The notes: generated by a model from the letters alone, not told the origin. Counted from the stretch's first letter, positions 43,585-57,700 are shown. The stretch is DNA of 64,000 nt from Viridothelium virens (GCA_010094025.1 ML991792.1:248001-312000), one strand, 5' to 3'. Program-made: numbers and translations.

Positions 43585-46214
43585 ATGTTGCGCCCTGGCG
43601 GTAGAGATCACAATCGGTCAAGGTCGAAATCGCGAGGACGTGACCGCTCTCGGAGCAACGTACGCAAAGCTCCCTCTCCGCCAGAGGTACCAGAGCCTCC
43701 GAAGGCTGTTGCCCACCATGAGCTTGTCTCCGCTCTAGGGGCGGAGGAGGAGGATGACGATGATGATGAGGAGGAGGAAGAAGAGGAATATGATCGACGA
43801 AGTCAAGTCCCTCCACCCATTACTATGCCAGTGATGCCCGGTGGGTTTGATGGACACGCTTCTGCTGGGCCACACTCGGTCAGATCACCAGTATCAACTC
43901 CAGGATTGTCGAACTTCGCTTCCCACGTCCCATATCCACCAGAGCATGGACAACACAGTCATCCTCCCTCACACTTCCCGGACCATGGAACTGGGCATCA
44001 TGGATACAATGCCGAAGAGATTACCATGGGTGACTACAAAGACCTACCTCCTCATGAACGCCCTGGATTCTTTGCTCAACAGGGCCAGCATCATACAGGT
44101 TCTCCACACGAATTTTCAGCCTCACCACCACGTTCGGGTCTATCTCGACAATTTTCAGCACCTCCGTCTCAAGTGATGCCAGGACCCCAAGATCATAGTC
44201 GACACCATTCACAGTCAGGTCCACACGAGGAGCAACATATTCCGTATACAGCACATCCGAGAAAAGCGAGCAACGCTGGCCAAGGCCCAGGACCTCGATA
44301 CGCAAACGTGGCACCATGGCAGTATGCCTCAGTACCAGCTGATAAATTAACATTTACAAGCAAATCTCAAACGCGGCAACCTCCCGAACTGCCCCATACG
44401 ACACGCTCACCGACGGAGCTACCGCATAACGTACATCCACCGGAACCATTCATGCACCGACCCCATATGCCCTTCCATTCTTACAGTACTGGTTCCGGTG
44501 TCAGTGCCAGCGCCAATGCGAACATCGTCGAAGTTACGCCTGGCGGATTTGGTGGCCCCGAAGGTCCAGAAAACCATGGCAGACGGGCCCGTCATTCCTC
44601 CATAAGAGATGAGCCCCGCCCCATGTGGCCAGAAGAGCACATGCCTCGACCATTTCCGGTTGGACCTGACCACGGTGGCTTCATGGAAGAAGCACGCCCC
44701 AAGAAGCGAAACTCGCGCACTGTACGAACACCATCAGATGACCACCTGGGTGTAATGCCTCGAATGGATCGCCTCTCCGTCGGTGGCAACCACGCCCATA
44801 CGGAGACCATCGTGCCCGGTGCCCTACCTCCCGGCAGTCCCATGCTCGAAGCCTACCACGGCACCTACCAATCCATCTCGCCCATGCCCTCCCCCATCAT
44901 GATGCCCGACGCCCACGACTCCGACTCCGATCTCGACAACTTCACCCTCTCGCCCAACGCGCCTCTCCCCACCCCCGAGCAATTCGCCGGCGGCACCAGC
45001 GCCAGCAGCCGGCACCGTCCCAAAGCCAGCCGACACCGGTCAAGCAGCAGCGTGTCCTTCGCGACCGAGTCCGCGACCGAGTCCGCGACCGTCGGCAGCA
45101 AAGCGTCTGTCTCCTCCAGCAAGAAGCGCGTGCAGCTATACGACGCAGAATCGGATGCCAACGCGCTGATCGCCGCGCTGGGCCACCGCAGCGCGGAAGC
45201 CGACGCGCTGATCGAGATCCTGCCGCGGCTGTCGCACGACCAGATGATGGAGCTGCGGAACGAGTACAAGCGGCGGTGCAAGGTGCAGGGGCGCGGCATC
45301 AACATCGCGAAGCACATCAAGCTGAAGACGTCCGGCAACTTCGGCAAGTTCTGCTACGTGACGGCGCTCGGGCGGTTCGAGAGCGAGGCGTATTGGGCGA
45401 ACTTCTGGTATCAGAGTAATGGGTCGCGCAGGGAGTTGCTGATTGAGAGCTTGATGGGGAAGGGGAATGCCGAGGTGAGGCTGATCAAGGAGAGTTTTCG
45501 CGATAAGCGGTATAATGATTCGTTGGTGAGGTGTATGGATAAGGAACTGAAGGCGGATAAGTTTCGGACGGCGGTGTTGCTGGCGTTGGAGGAGAGGAGG
45601 CAGGAAGAGGGGGATGTCTATTCGGCGGAGCAGGTAGTCCGGGATGCGGATAAGTTGAGTGAGTGTTTGAAGCGGAGGGAGGGAGGGGAGAGCGCCATGT
45701 TGCAGATTGTGGTGTTGAGGAGTGACGCGCATTTGAGGGAGGTGTTGAGGGCGTATGAGAGGCGGTACAAGGACAACTTTGCACGGGCGGCGTTGAAGAA
45801 GAGCAATAATCTTGTGGTACGTTTATCCTCAGCTACCTTTCTTCCCCAAGCTTTTACGACTTGGTCCCCTTATTTTCTTATTTACTACGTTTCTCTTACT
45901 GACCCACTTTGCTAACACAATCAATTACACAGGGCGAAGTCATAGCTCACATCCTCAACGGTGTCATCAACCGTCCAGCCCGTGACGCTCTCTTACTCCA
46001 TCATGCTATCTCAGATATCAGCTCACACGACAAATCCGTCGAACTGCGCTACGAACTCCTCGTCTCCCGTCTCGTTCGCCTCCACTGGGATCGTTCCCAT
46101 ATGCAAAAGGTGAAGCGGGAGTACAAAGAGAAGTACGGGCGGAGCGCCGAGAAGGAGCTCGAGGCTGTGGGGAAAGGAGATTGGGGGGATTTTGCACTGG
46201 CGTTGCTCGAGTAA
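43585..46214 (+). CDS. Fungal annexin with long disordered N-terminal region
   Basis: Calcium/phospholipid-binding protein family. Two exons, 43585-45816 and 45933-46214, give 837 aa. The first 510 residues are an extension: Arg/Ser-rich start (RSRSKSRGRDRSRSN), an Asp/Glu run, then Pro/His/Ser-rich sequence. The annexin core begins near YDAESDANALIAALGHRSAEAD and shows the repeated helix pattern (RLSHDQMMELRNEYKR, LIKESFRDKRYNDSL, VLRSDAHLREVLRAYERRY, ELRYELLVSRLVRLHWDRSHMQKVKREY). The long extension resembles the fungal C-type annexin group. Intron 1 is 116 bp. The core sequence changes from C-rich to G-rich near 45,380. Confidence 0.9.
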
Positions 46215-47745
46215 GCATCAGAGGGTATGGAGGCCGACGGGCGAAGAGGAAATTGGATGGAGAATAGGGGAAATGACTCGGAAATGGGAGAGCTATTCTC
46301 CTCAAGCCACGAAGAACGATGTCTCGAAAAAAGAAAAGACTGAAAAAACGGATTGGCGCGCTATGGCAAGCCTAAGGGAGATGAGTAGAGATACCCTTCA
46401 GCATTCATAATCATGGGGAGCATTCCATAAATCTTTATGCAAGCTTAGCAGTGAAGTTGTACGCTTCACGTCTATGAATAATGAACTTCTATCTTATTCG
46501 TCTAATCAGGACTTCCATCTCATATCAAATGCAAGGGTTAGGGGGCTGATCTCGTTCATCACCAATTCTTCTGAAACCCCGGGCATTCACCTGCCCTGAG
46601 GATTCGTCGGATCGATCCATCCGGTAGATCCATCTCTTCGTTCGACACCGCAAGACGTGAGCATCAATCAAAGTTCAGGCAACGACAATCCATCAGTCAA
46701 GTTCTAGCTCCATTTTGTTGTTTTCCCACCCGCCCAGCACGTCCCCTTTCCCAAATCAGACCAAGCTCGCCCATCCCGTCCTCCCCGAGGGCCGTCCCAT
46801 CGCTTCGTATCCACTAACGGCACGATTTTCACCAATAGGTGAATACATGCTGGTTCTAGCATGATGCCGAGTCGGCTTTCGATGTGAACGGGCCGGTGAG
46901 GCACAGGGCTCTGATGCTCCCGAGATGGTCCACCGTCAGGCACCAACGCCTTTCCACGAAGGTTTCGCGTGGCGTAAACCTAGAGGAAATTGCTGATGGC
47001 AAGCTTACTGTTGAGGAAATGAAAAGCTGACATGATAAGGTGCGAGGGAGCTGATAGCAGGTGGGAATGGGGTGGAAATCATATATGATCTGTTGGCTTT
47101 CCTCCCAACTGTAGATGTTAGAGGGATCTGGTTGGGCGTGGATTCCCGGGAACCTGGTTTCGGGGACTCCCGACTATTCTGGTTTCCTACCTAGATCGTG
47201 GTACGTATTTTTCGTCACTCACTCTCACTTTGTATTCATCCCTTTAACTACAAAAAGTTTATTTCAATTCTCCTGAAGTGAGATGCTCTCTTATGTCTGA
47301 CTACTTGATCACAGTACTTCTGTTTCATTGGCCATCTGGAAGCTTTTTTGGACTGTCAACGCTACCACTGTCTTTGCTATTCATTTTGACCACAACGACC
47401 ACGCTAATGCGGACCTGTGATATACTCTTTGAAATCAGTATGCAACAAAATCACACAAGACATTTATCTTCTTGTCCACACCCAGAACTCGTCCACCGAG
47501 TGTGCAATATGGGATGGATAGGACCACATGAGGTAATGTTATATTTCATTGTTTTCATCTATCCTTCCTCTTCATGTCTTCAGTCATCTAATGCAAACCC
47601 TCAGAACTCGTCCAACCAAAAGCCACAACAAAGATGTCCCTACTGATGCCCTCTAATCCGAACCCAAACGCACCCGAACCTCCCAAGTCCGTCCAAAAGC
47701 CAGAGCTGAACGAAGAGCAAGAAGACCAACCATGACAGCAACGAT
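46215..47745. other. Intergenic region between convergent genes
   Basis: 1531 bp between the annexin stop and the MFS transporter stop. No open stretch resembles a known family and no repeat or RNA gene was recognised. Confidence 0.45.
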
Positions 47746-49807
47746 CTAATTCTCTGCCACAGGAGGCGGATACCTCATCCTCCACCTCCTCCCCCAAATC
47801 TGCACCGCGACAATACTCGCAAACCCCGCCGCCAGAATCGCCGCCTGACACCCGAAGCTCACCCCCGCACCATTCCGCTTGACCCAATCCATCTGGAAAT
47901 AGCCAACCGTGAACCCACCAGTGGTACGCCAGAAATTCAAAATCGACGCCACGAGCGCCGCATGCTTGGGGAAGCTATCGAGGAGATACGCAGAGACGGC
48001 GGTGGTCGCGGTGACCTGGGCGAAGGTGTACATGCCCCAGGCGAAGTCGAGCGCGAACCAGGTGAGGGTGTGCTGCAGGGTCTGGCCGAAGAGGACGAGC
48101 CCGGCGATGGCGGCGATGGCCGGCGCGTAGGTGCCCCAGAGACGGTTTTCGGGTTCGTGCCGGCCGGAGTGGCGGCGCATGTAGAGGCGGGCGTTCCATT
48201 CGTTGAAGACGTGGCCCCAGAGCTCGCCGATGAGGGCGCCGATCATGGGGCCGAGGTAGAAGAGGGCGAGGGCGTTGGGGGAGAAGCTGTAGGGTGGGGG
48301 GACGATGAATTGCGGGACGGTGGTGATGATGCCGATGGACCACATGAAGAGGAGCATCATGAAGCAGGCAGCTGGAGCAGGTGGTCAGAAATTGTCTCGT
48401 CGAGGAAAAAGTTGGGTAGACTTGAGCCTTACTGATAAGTAGGATCTGGGGTTTGAACTGGAGTTCGGCGATGTGCTTGCTAACCGACCAGATGGTTGGT
48501 CGACCCTGAGCCTTAGCGCCATGATATCCAACGAGCAGGAGGAATCTATTTGCGCCTCCGACGGTATTGGAATGTTGTGGTTGCGGGTTCTTTCTGTCGT
48601 ACAGAGTCTCGTCACCAAAGAAGACAAGAACCAATGCGGAGAAGCCGTATAAACCAGCGAGGATCCCATAACATGCGCGCCAGCTGATACCCTCAACAGC
48701 GAATGCCGACAACATGGGAGCCAAGAAAGGACCAAATACGAAGGAAAAAGCCCATAGGTTGATGCGAATCGTCCGCTCATGGAAGAAAAACATGTCGTGA
48801 ACTACCGAGAGACCAATCACCTGAGGAGCGGTATTGAAGAATCCCTGGAGGGTACGGCACGCTGTGAATCCTGCATATCCACTCGCTTGGCTGGCACCGA
48901 TGACCATGATGCACGAGAGGAGTTGGGACCAGAACAGAACTGGCAGACTATTCAGACGTCAGTACAAGCTTGCATAGCTCCATGCTGTCAATCGCGCCAC
49001 AATCTTTCAAGAGATCCCATGAGCTGGGTTCTGACATATCGTGCCAAACCATGGATCTGGGAGATCGAGGATCCCATGGTCCAAACCAATGAGGGTGTGC
49101 TGATATCTCGTCGTTACACGAGAAAGCGGGCCAGTTCAGGGTTGCAGTACGGTACGTGGATCATCCGATCTTTCGAAAAGATGCATGCAGCCAGCCACAC
49201 ACCAGGGCTGTTGTGCATGAGATGTACTGAGGAGAAAGCACAAAAAGTGCCAAGGGGCGAGAAAAGAAAATTTCCGGGCTTACCGTCCAAATCTTTGGGT
49301 GAATGGAACCGCGATAACGCCACCGGGCCCTTGCAGGAAAATACCTCCGTTTATCGACAATGCGGTTGCAGCGACGGTCATGCCAAAAGATGGGGCTTGT
49401 GCTTGGAAGAGTGTGGTACCTAAAGTATGACCGGCGATTAGCTGTGTAAGATGGCAATTGGAACAGACGGCCTCACCCCAGGTCATGCCAAAATCCGTGA
49501 AAAGAGCAGGGAGAAAGAGGGTGAAGAGGACGAGATGTTTTTTGCCCCAACTCCAATTCAATGGATCTGCTGGATCGTCGGATGGTTGCGGGATAAGAAT
49601 GGTCTTGCCATCCTTGGTTGTCTTCAGGTTCGTCTGGCCATCCGCGACAACATTGATGCCGCTACCCGTGTCATCTTCATCATAGAGATCACCACCGTGG
49701 ACACCTTTTTCTACCAGGGATGGGTCGGGTTGCTTGCCATCGACCGAGGAAGGCTGACTGCTTATTTCGCGCGCGTTGGCCACCTCGGCAGTCTTTGGAG
49801 TGGCCAT
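47746..49807 (-). CDS. Major facilitator superfamily transporter (DHA1-like)
   Basis: Twelve-helix proton-coupled transporter of unknown substrate, probably plasma membrane. Four exons in transcript order: 49477-49807, 49284-49419, 48433-48947, 47746-48371, giving 535 aa. After a hydrophilic N-terminus, the fungal DPLNWSWGKKHLVL motif precedes helix 1. TTLFQAQAPSF, GGIFLQGPGGVIAVPFTQRFGR, RTLQGFFNTAPQVIGL and FHERTIRINLWAF follow in the expected order. The C-terminal half has FYLGPMIGALIGELWG and ends in RRWRMRYPPP. The second intron (48,948-49,283) is 336 bp, several times longer than other introns here, and splices RFGR to LPVLFWSQ as the family requires. Confidence 0.9.
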
Positions 49808-52800
49808 CGCAAAGGATCTGAATGATAAGAGATATATGCGCAGCGGAGCGGAAATTGGGCTTTAGGGAATGGGAAAGTTTCAATGAGTAAGGAAGACGAA
49901 AATCCTTACAGCGGTGGAAGTGTAAGAGGTTAAGAACAAGGCTCCCAGCGACAGAGTACAAGAGGTACGAATCAGTCGACGGCCTTCCCCATCGGTAACA
50001 GGGTCGGCTAGGTGGAGGTGAATCTCTCAGGGTTTACATCTTTGAGGGCGCTGCTGCACGTCGCCAACGTGGTCCATAACGTGGGTTGTGTCCCCCATGT
50101 ACAACAGCAGGAGCCATGATTGCACCAAGCTGCAGCAGGCTGGGATCTACAAGTTCCAGAAGATGTACGCCTCACGGTTGCTGCATGGAGTTGCATAGTA
50201 GTGCTTAGGTACCAAACTGTGCCGCAATAATCTGATACTACAGTCCAATCATTGTGAAGGCTTGCCGGAATGTTTTATTTTCAAGCGTGTATGGCGGCAG
50301 TGATTTGGAAAAAAAGAGCGACGGACTTGCCTAGTGATAGCAATGATTACGGGGCCGATATGGAGCTGCAAGCCCTGCTCGAGCCTGCTTCTGGTCTTGC
50401 GGGAGGTTTGGGGTAACTCCTCCGTACTCCAGACGGGTGTGAAATGGACGAGGTCGGAGATGGCGCAAGGACGGCCGTTCCACAATTTGTCCGTCTCAAG
50501 ATGCTGACTCGCCTACGCCACGGCCCGCGATCGGAGGTACATAGGAGTGATCATTGCTGAAGGCATGATTTGGCGTGGGCATTGTGGGGTTTGATGAATT
50601 GATGAGAAGAGTTTAGAGAAAGCAGTGGGGGAACGAGCCATTTGGTGCCAGTGCGGTGGAACCTCCGCTAGCAAGGTCCATCCCGGCTATAGCTTCTCGC
50701 TTGGCCCGGCTGGCAGCTGCTCCCCGCAGAACGGGAAGGCACTTGCCAGAGGAAGCTGTCGCGTTGGTGGGCACGCTGGGAGGGAAGATCTTGGTAGAGA
50801 ACGGGCAAAGCCTTGTTGCATCCAAAAGTCTATTTCTGTGGTGGCTTCCCTTCTTACCGGCGTCAGGTGCGACTTCGGCTTTCGCTGCAAAAAATGCTCC
50901 TCCCTTCCGAGTGGCATCATGGCCCACACGCCTCGTCCCGCCCCTTCATGAGTAATGATCCACTTAGCCTGGGTAAGAACGTAAGAAGCCTTGATCAGCT
51001 CGTCTCGAGTTCAAGGCCCGTTCCTTCTCCACCTGAGTCGTGGATGCATCCTTGATACCAGCCCTCTCCACTCAGGGACATCCTTCGGCCATTCGTCTTC
51101 AATTCTCGCATTCTAGACCGTGCTAACCTCCCCTCCAGATGCTCGCCAGGTGCGTGCCCAGGCACGGTTCCAGTGCCTGATAGGGGTCATGTTGTCTCGG
51201 AGATCTGCTCGTCGGCTTGATAGTCTATGAATTCGCTGCGCCGGTGGCGCTTGGCATTCGGACCGTAAAGAGGTGGAGAGTTGCAGTGCAAGATTGAAGA
51301 GCGGGCGAACATATCATAATGTGGTAGCGAGGACGGGTAATCCCAAACTTTGCTCTTACAAGGTACAGCACGATACGTGCGTTTTGGACTACATGATGGA
51401 TGCTCCCGGCAGCAAGGGAATAGCCGCGATGACAGTCCCGTCGTGCTCATTGAAGGAGGAAAAATCCTTATTTGATTATTGATACAGGTGGGGAGCAATA
51501 ATTAATGCTTAATCACGTACAGATATTAAGCCGTACGCCATGCGGAGAATGCCAAATGAAGACATTCCCATGGTACTCCGAGTGGGGCGGCAGAAACTTC
51601 GAATCAGGATTCTTCTGCGGCTGACGCTTATGTGGCTCTCCGTGACTGCCACTCGCTACAATATTCGATGGCAGACGAGATTCATCACTCTGGTCAGTCG
51701 AAGATCCTTGGCTGGAACGAGGCGCTGCACCCTACGCGGCGATGTCGCAGAATACAGTGACTAGACGGTACAAGGTACCTTGGTACTCCGTGCACAGAGC
51801 AGACCGTTGGAGCACTGTTGCTCTGGAATAATCAGGCCAGCAGAATCAAAATTGAAGCACGCTGATAGGTTCCGCTTTCAGCAAAATGGAGGATTTTGCA
51901 ATATCTGTCTCATTTCGATCTTGCGGCGTTCCGACTACAACAGGTCTACAGCAGACAACGTGGTCCACGAAGCTGTGCTTTCTGCTTCCGGAAGTATGTT
52001 TCCTCGTAACATTCCCTACATCCAAGACAATACAGCCCCCATTTAGAGATCTTGGAAGGCGGTTCAATGTAAGGGATGGGGGTGCTTGACATGAATCGAG
52101 ATGGGTCGTTGCAGTGATATTTTCGCGCGACCTGACGCGTTTGTTTAGACTAAGAGGGCAGCTCCTTGGTCCCACAATCGCACAGTAGTTGTTTCTTGCG
52201 GAGAGCTGTAATTTGTTTAACATTCATGGTGGTTATCATTATTTATCTTGGCAGTCTTTTGTTGAAAAAAAGATTCTGAGATGTGATGCTTTGGATCACA
52301 AATTCTTGATTATGTGCACCCACTTTCCATCCCGCGACGTTTTGTAGTCTTTTTGACAATTCTCCGAGCTGGCACGGTGGGACCAAGGCAGGTAAGGACA
52401 AAATGAAGACGTCAAGAACGAGGTGTGACGCAAGGCCAATAAGTATGGGCACGGAGAGCTTCCTTGCACAGGCTCTAATTCTGGCGCCTGCAAAGGCTTA
52501 TGGTTTGGTGTAGGTGGTGCTGCTCGTCTCATTGAAGGGGTGTTCGTCGCTTACGGCCAGGTGACAGGACTGATTTCATTCACCTACGTCTTGCCTTGCC
52601 TTCGAGAGTGAGGCATGCGAAACTGAACTTACATAACTACCCTTTGGCATATCGGTCGGCCTCCTCCTTACTCGTTGGCTACGTATTCCTGCAGAATACG
52701 TTGGTTGCGTGTGGATACTCAGCTTTCTACCTTGTATCCTGCAGCCAACTCGCAGGTCGATCCAAGATCATCGAACCCATGCCTAGCAGTACAAGGTTCT

Positions 52801-53355
52801 CGGAAATCGCTAGTTAGCTTCGCTAGATGGGCTTGATATACATCTTGACGCACTTCTCGTATGGCAAGAAATATATTCCGTGCAGGAGCGCGCTTCTTGA
52901 TAGCGACAAAGCTAGCACTACTCGCACGTAGACTCACGGCACACCACATCCAGAGCCAAAAGATGAAAACTGGGCTACGTTTCGCAGCCAATCCAGAAGT
53001 ACTAAATTCTACCAAGGGTCTATATTCCAAATCCTTTGTGGAGTCGCATGGCCGACCATCATCACCCGGTCGTGGACTGATCCGGCTCTGTAAACCCTAA
53101 ATATATCCTCGTGCTGTGATCCGGTTCGGTGACCGTCGTGAATGATAAGAAAGGCCCAAAATAGGGCGCAGGAAGATGTGACATCCCAATTTTGCTATCG
53201 TACACACATAACACATGGTAAGTAACTTTTGCTGATGCAACATTTGTTCGCCTCTAAGTGCTGATCGACTGGAGAGGAAGCCTCGAAGTCGAACCTTCAT
53301 GACGAACCGTGCCGCACCCCCTTAGCTGACTTTCTTCTGACGAACAAGAATAAAT
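49808..53355. other. 3.5-kb gene-poor region
   Basis: No gene was recognised. At 50,613-50,955 both strands carry overlapping open stretches of about 100 codons in a locally GC-rich patch, but neither resembles a known family. Approximate TACTCCGTA motifs appear near 51,570 and 51,780. It may contain decayed repeats, but no ends, target duplications or coding remnants can be shown. Confidence 0.4.
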
Positions 53356-54751
53356 TCAGCGCGCATGAGATCCGTTCCAAGCAGCAGGAGGTTCCGTGCT
53401 GGGCGCTCTTCCACGCTCCACTGACTCGAATCTCACTGGCTCGGGTGTTGGGTTGAAATTGCTGTTCCTGCGATCAATCGTAATCACAGTTGTTTTCTTA
53501 ATGTCCTGTCCGTTGCCTGACCTGTGCTGATTTTCAGGGGGTAAAATATTCTCCTCACTCGCTGAATCGCCTTTGTCTCTCTTGCTACTATTAAGTTGCG
53601 AAAAGCTCCAACTCTCCGGTTTGTACGAGGGATGGGCATGCGATGACGATTTCTGGCCGGTACGAGAAAGTTGGTAGCCCACTGGTCTTGAAGAGGTCCT
53701 GGAAAACATCTTCACTCCCTTGAATAGTGGCTTAAGCGTTGAAATTGATGCACCGATAAACACTACGTTGAATTCGACGGCTGTCCAAATGTACAATCCA
53801 ACGATGTTTCCTGACGAAATTAGAATGTCCTCCAGAGGTATAGTGTACGAGCACTTACTCGTGAAATCATTCCGCGCGCTGATGTTCTTAAGCTGGTAGG
53901 TCTTCACGACCGTAGCAGCCATGGCCCTGATATCAATAAGCAGCTGCATTATGGAGCCATGACAATCTGGACTTACAGTATTGAAAGACCTAATAAGAAT
54001 CCTAAGGTCACTTTAATGGCTGTCTTTAGTTGCGTGCTCCATAGAACCAACAACGGTAAGACTGTCAATGCTAGATCAGTTGCAGCATTGACGGCTAATT
54101 GCGTGTCAGATAAATGTTCTCATAAACATGGGCGAAGAATCCTTACAACTCTGGAAAAATCCATAGTAAGTCTGTATATCCGGGCTCCAGCATTTTGCGC
54201 CGGCTGTCTTGATTAAAGCCGGATCCCAGATGGCATTGATATCTTTCCCGCATTGGACAAAAATGAGGATGATGGTGGAGATATTCACCAAGATCTGGAA
54301 AATGATAAGAAACAGGAGAACCATTTTCTTAAACCTGTCCACGGGTCCAATGATACGAAGAAGGCTGACGGTGAACGAAATCCGTCCGATCATTCCTGCA
54401 AGAATGCCGAATGGCTGGGCCGTGAAATTCCAATGCATAGCATTGACTTGGTGCAACGGGTCTAGGGTCCAGAAATGTCTTCCTAAGCCCCAGTGGCATG
54501 ACAGTGAAATGAATGTGTTGAATAAGAGACCGAAGAACTGAGTTTGAATCAGCGAGACAGCCTCAATATTCAGTTTCTTCACATTGACGAACCCATGCAA
54601 AGATCATGATATGATCATCTAAAGCGACATTTTTCACCACCGCGGCTCTGGTATATAGTCGCGCTATGATGATCAAAGCTGAGACAGTAAGCAGAACCCA
54701 TACTATCGCCAATAGTTCTGATGCGCTGTCGTCCGTATCCGATGAAGCCAT
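53356..54751 (-). CDS. SAT4-family (fungal rhodopsin-like domain) integral membrane protein
   Basis: Seven-helix membrane protein of the large fungal SAT4/PTH11-related family; it is not a retinal protein and its function is unknown. Five exons in transcript order: 54593-54751, 54147-54537, 53977-54094, 53859-53926, 53356-53810, giving 396 aa. Family marks: VALDDHIMIFAW after helix 2, SCHWGLGRHFW, then FNTFISLS before it, DRFKKMVLLFLIIFQ, CGKDINAIWDP, AATDLALTVLPLLVLW, and YIWTAVEFNVVFIGASISTLKPLF. The C-terminal 110 residues are Ser/Arg/Pro-rich and cytosolic. All introns are canonical and 48-55 bp. It sits isolated in a gene-poor block. Confidence 0.87.
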
Positions 54752-57700
54752 GTCTAAAAATCAAGGTCTAGGTATTGATGAGCTGTCCCTGCGCCAAAGA
54801 GGTAATTGTATAGAAGGCTCGCAGGGTCTGTGGATGATCCTTGAGGTTAGGGAAGGACATGAAGGTCGAGACTTAAAGATAGACAACCATCATGAAATGA
54901 GAAGAGACACTAAGCGGTCTGCGAGATTCACAAAAAGCAGTATGAACGTGAATACGGAACGAGTGTCGATCATCTGAGTACTCCGTATTAGTACCCAGAG
55001 TGAACTAGTGGAGCAAACGCAAGATAGATTTGCTCGTACGAGATCTGCATTGCATTTTCCTCTTACTCAATGAAATGGTTCCTGGGGTCCTGGAGAGCAT
55101 GGTAGGCATTCCTCATTACTTAGATCGCAACCTCGTTACCCCTGGCAATTGTAGGGATAAGGATCCCCGTCTGGGGCCTTCTTAATCATGAGGAATGGTC
55201 GGACCGATGCCAAACGTAAGCCAAGCGCAGACATAGCTCCATCAAAGTGTCCGCGAACTAAGGGGTGGCCCGACCAACCGTGGATGCTATCGCCCGTAGT
55301 ATCTCGGGCTTGCCATGCTTGCCAACGCTACCCGACGGGACCTGACCCGAGACTGTGGAAAGTTCAATGGTGGTACGGAGGCTCAAGACTTTCACCGCTT
55401 CCGGTGCCTTTCATCACTGTATTCGCCAACAGCTATGGAAAGGTGGCTGATCGCGTTTGCTGCTGTCTCTGGTTCACGGGTATGATCGCAATCAGCCCGT
55501 CCGCTAGAGGAAAAGCTAGGAAAGGCCATCTAGCGAAGTGACTTCGTGGGAAATCTATATGGCTCAGATTTCATTCATTGGCCCTTCAGGGTACAATCCA
55601 TGCCTGTCAGGAATGCAAGGAAAAGGTGGGTGACAGCCACCTCGCAAAGTGGCCCAATCGCGTCTCGTTCTCGGAATGTCGTCCTCCAGAATAGTTACTC
55701 GGAGCAACCTGGTACCTGAGAGGAATGCATGGCTTGTGCACACAAGGATAACAGCCAGGATATCGTTGAGCGCCACGCGTGGAAGCGGTGGAAGGGTGGA
55801 AGAGTGCCGCATCCTTCGAGCATCTCCAACCTCAGCACCCTGGTGTTCCGAAGTGTCTGGTCCATCCCACCACATAATCGGATTCCTAGTCAACATATAA
55901 TCTCGACATATTAGCAAACTAAATACTTTCGATGTTGTAAGTAGTTCTTCTGAAATATGGCTCGGAATCTCACGGTGGCAAAAGTACATTTTTTGCCAGA
56001 AGTTTCGAGGATTTCTGGGGCTAATCTTGGATAGTAGGGTGCCCCAGTCACTTCTCAACGCCAGGGGTGCTCAGTATGGCCGATGTCTCAGCAGCCAATC
56101 ATGTAGCAATATTGAGTCGTCTATGCCCAGCCCATTGAACAGCCAAGCTCCTTTGCGGGTGCGAATAGGCGGAGATGATTTCCGCAGGTCGATCAAAGAG
56201 AAAGAAGATCATCCGTCACTTCAAGCACCTCAAGACTATCTGATAATCGATATACCCATTCTGGACTTCCGTGTCAACGTCGGGACTTGGTTTAATCACT
56301 ACTAAAGAACTCACAATCATTTCGTGGAGACGTCTTCAAAGGTGACATAGCGCGTATCATGGGACATGCAGGTTGCCTTGTGCTGTAAGCCACCATTCAC
56401 GGCTTTTCCGCGCGCCCTCTCTTGAGGTCTCAGGGTATGTCGTTTCATCAACCACTAGTCCATCACTGAAGCTATGCAAAATCGCCTAACGAATCGGTCA
56501 GCCCACAAGTTTTAAGCTAAGCACTGATATAGCCCTTTCATGTGAGATGCTCTATTAACTGCCGTCCCATCTGAAAGAAGTCGCTAGTCCGTGTCGACGA
56601 ATGTCTCCTATCGCTCATCAAGAAGCTGTACTCTATAGTCAAGCTGGGTTGTCGGCGAGTCAAGTGATAACAGGTGCATAAGGTATCAGCCATGATATCC
56701 AAGTCAGGAGATTCCACCGCTGCTTGCTAACCTCAAGACGTACTCAATCAACAACAGCAGCAATGCCGTCCTTCGGTAAGAAACATGCTGCCACGGTCTG
56801 TTGGGGGCCCTTTTGATTCAAACCTATGTTTGCGATCTACCATGAGTCGTGAGGATCAAGCATGAACTTTTCCTGGAAATTGACGCAGCCACGCGGTCTT
56901 CTGTAGCCACGACTACCCTGCAGTTTCGGAGCTCAAGCATGAATGTCAATGAGGCTGATCTACTAAATTGAGACTGTTTTGATAAAGCTTCTAGGACATC
57001 GCCTATTCTCCCTGTTTCAGCTCAAGCATTGGCAGACTGTCTCGAAGATGTGAGTCTAGAATCAAGCTTGTGCCGTTCGTCGTTGGCTTCGAATCCATAG
57101 GTCATACCCGAGACACAAACGCTTCATGTTGGACCGCCCAGTAGAGTAATTGTGCAGCATGCGGAGCACACATGGCTCTCTGCTCATGCAGGTCAATCGC
57201 GTGGGCATACACTGCTGTCGCTGCTTAGGTACCTAAGCGTGCTAAGGTATCGTGGGAAAAGCAATATTAGTCGAACCCCACTCCGGCCGACCAGCCACCC
57301 AGCCAGCCTGTGAATCGGAGAACAGCTTTTTGACATGTAATGAGATGGAACAATTGAGAGACTTGAAGAGATGAGACTTCGAATCTATCTTCAAAAATAA
57401 AGCTACTCCATCTGCAGCCCCGGAGCCTAAGCTTGCTTCTTTCAAATTCCTAATTGCGGTCGGACCTTAATCAATTACCTTGGCCACATATTCCGTACTG
57501 AGACTTGCTCTCAGAGCCGTGTAAGGTTTATGTATCGATTTCGCTACTCTGAGCTCTACGGAGTAGAATGGCATTTGAGCTGGTTTTCTGGCGCCAACGC
57601 TGACGAAGAGTTTGCAAACCTGATGCGAAAAGTCTTACCTGCAGGACCATATGTGAGCGGGCGAGCATTCACTGATACACCAGTCGGTACACACGGCATT

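Noticed and set aside
50613-50955. Overlapping open stretches of about 100 codons on both strands in a GC-rich patch
   Set aside because: Neither translation resembles a known family, and overlapping openness on both strands is expected from local GC richness.
55188-55541. A 117-codon open stretch with several Cys and Trp, as a possible small secreted protein
   Set aside because: There is no signal peptide or regular cysteine spacing, and the surrounding DNA is gene-poor.
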